From NCBI GenBank assembly GCA_900315635.1, contig OMZV01000001.1:1-64000 (forward strand): 64,000 bases of DNA, written 5' to 3'. Every line of letters begins with the position of its first letter. Positions within the stretch are counted from its first letter, which is position 1. Below the pieces are notes generated by a model, which worked only from the letters and a program-made list of their open reading frames with translations, was not told where the DNA came from and searched no databases. The stretch is from an uncultured Prevotella sp. GTDB lineage: Bacteria; Bacteroidota; Bacteroidia; Bacteroidales; Bacteroidaceae. Shown here one piece after another: positions 63,490 to 64,000 of this stretch. Made by a program: the position numbers and the translations under genes.

Positions 63490-63521
63490 CAAAGGTAACG
63501 AAACTTCTTGGTTGTTTCAAA
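63490..63521 (-). promoter_or_regulatory. Promoter of the GH10-like gene
   Basis: Minus strand TTTG (63518-63521), 20 bp, TACCTTTG (63490-63497). It overlaps the cstA promoter on the other strand. Confidence 0.8.
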
Positions 63522-63538
63522 TATATTTTCTACCTTTG
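63508..63538 (+). promoter_or_regulatory. Promoter of cstA
   Basis: TTGG (63508-63511), 19 bp, TACCTTTG (63531-63538). The leader to the ATG is about 35 nt. Confidence 0.75.
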
Positions 63539-63577
63539 TACAAATTTTTAGAGTAATTAAAAACAAGCTACACAGAT

Positions 63578-64000
63578 ATGATTTCGTTCACAATTGCCCT
63601 TCTTGCCCTCATTGCGGGTTACTTCCTCTATGGCAAGTTTGTAGAGCATGTTTTCCAACCGGACGACCGTCCGACACCGGCTGTTGCTATGGCAGATGGT
63701 GTCGACTATATCGTTATGCCGACGTGGAAGGTCTTTATGATTCAGTTCCTCAACATTGCAGGTACCGGACCTATATTCGGTGCAATCATGGGAGCATGGT
63801 ATGGGCCTTCGGCTTACCTGTGGATAATCTTCGGTTGTATATTCGCCGGAGCTGTCCACGACTATTTCTCCGGTATGCTTTCTGTCCGTCATGGTGGTGC
63901 CAACTTGCCTGAGCTTGTAGGAATATACCTCGGTGACAAGACTCGCAAGGTCATGCTTGTGTTCTCTGTCGTATTGCTGATGATGGTGGGCGTAGTGTTC
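63578..64000 (+). CDS. cstA: CstA-family peptide/pyruvate transporter, 5' part
   Basis: The frame is open from the ATG at 63578 to the window end (141 codons, stop not reached). The product begins MISFTIALLALIAGYFLYGK, followed by RPTPAVAMADGVDYIVMPTW, FLNIAGTGPIFGAIMGAWYGP and GAVHDYFSGMLSVRHGG, which are the N-terminal hallmarks of carbon starvation protein A. It is an inner-membrane protein taking up peptides or pyruvate. A shorter overlapping reading frame (63508-63912) in another phase is not real. Confidence 0.92.
   Translation, partial: MISFTIALLALIAGYFLYGKFVEHVFQPDDRPTPAVAMADGVDYIVMPTWKVFMIQFLNIAGTGPIFGAIMGAWYGPSAYLWIIFGCIFAGAVHDYFSGMLSVRHGGANLPELVGIYLGDKTRKVMLVFSVVLLMMVGVVF

Noticed and set aside
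63508-63912. A 134-codon Cys- and Arg-rich open frame at the right end
   Set aside because: It overlaps cstA in another phase; the cstA frame matches a known family and is open to the window end.

Overview
The window comes from a Bacteroidota chromosome, most likely Prevotellaceae (Prevotella in the broad sense). Evidence: nearly every promoter I can find has the Bacteroidetes form TTTG-N19/20-TAnnTTTG, usually as TACCTTTG or TATCTTTG. There are SusC/BtuB-type outer-membrane receptors, surface lipoproteins, a TamL-type assembly lipoprotein, type IX-like C-terminal sorting tails and the fused histidinol-phosphatase/IGP-dehydratase HisB. I see no phage, plasmid or conventional transposase gene. 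The region is mostly core chromosome, with decayed and repeat-rich spots.

Layout. 1-4.2 kb: aconitase and citrate synthase, without the isocitrate dehydrogenase gene that I would expect beside them. 4.2-8.0 kb (minus): a thiamine scavenging operon (TPP riboswitch, TonB-dependent receptor, PnuT transporter, thiamine pyrophosphokinase). 8.1-16.2 kb (minus): class I fumarase, an M16 double-domain peptidase, a DUF4954 beta-helix protein and HflX. 16.2-17.4 kb: a likely small RNA with LacI-type palindromes, and a secreted SGNH hydrolase. 17.6-28.0 kb (minus): OPT transporter, TrmO, two small envelope proteins, ClpB, UDP-GlcNAc 2-epimerase, an SPFH/NfeD pair and an M48 lipoprotein protease. 28.0-28.2 kb: two tRNA-Lys(CUU) genes. 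28.5-34.0 kb (minus): PL1 pectate lyase with a small sorting-tail protein, HisB, a membrane protein and a SpoU/TrmH methylase. 34.0-39.1 kb (plus): TamL, ribosomal protein S1 and a YycJ-like MBL hydrolase. 39.4-44.6 kb (minus): a cobalamin scavenging operon (B12 riboswitch, BtuB, a BtuG-like propeller fusion, DUF4465 protein). 44.6-45.1 kb: an azlCD remnant. 45.2-64.0 kb: a helicase with an embedded DnaQ-type exonuclease, PheS, a DUF4348 lipoprotein, MurB, an MBL hydrolase, a Crp-family regulator, LepA, a structured RNA, a nitroreductase, a stand-alone piece of B12-dependent ribonucleotide reductase, FolB, AmiC, an MCE protein, DnaA, a GH10-like hydrolase and the start of CstA.

The most unusual signal is a family of short intergenic elements built from about 18-bp units in strict 22-bp register (copies near 31, 17476, 39283, 55243 and 61601). 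Four of the five copies sit between convergent genes, and they fill every convergent gap longer than about 150 bp. I do not recognise the family. Other points: a 240-nt structured RNA with its own promoter and terminator; a second, smaller RNA whose promoter region shares a GTAAACGTTTAC palindrome with the pectate lyase promoter; two genes (trmO and the DUF4954 gene) that have absorbed intergenic repeats in frame; a perfect 26-bp inverted repeat upstream of fumarase; and the vestigial azlCD gene.

The two vitamin operons show the organism salvages thiamine and B12 across the outer membrane. The ribonucleotide reductase fragment and the B12 operon are consistent with a B12-using physiology. Function calls rest on motif and family recognition by eye; no database search was run.
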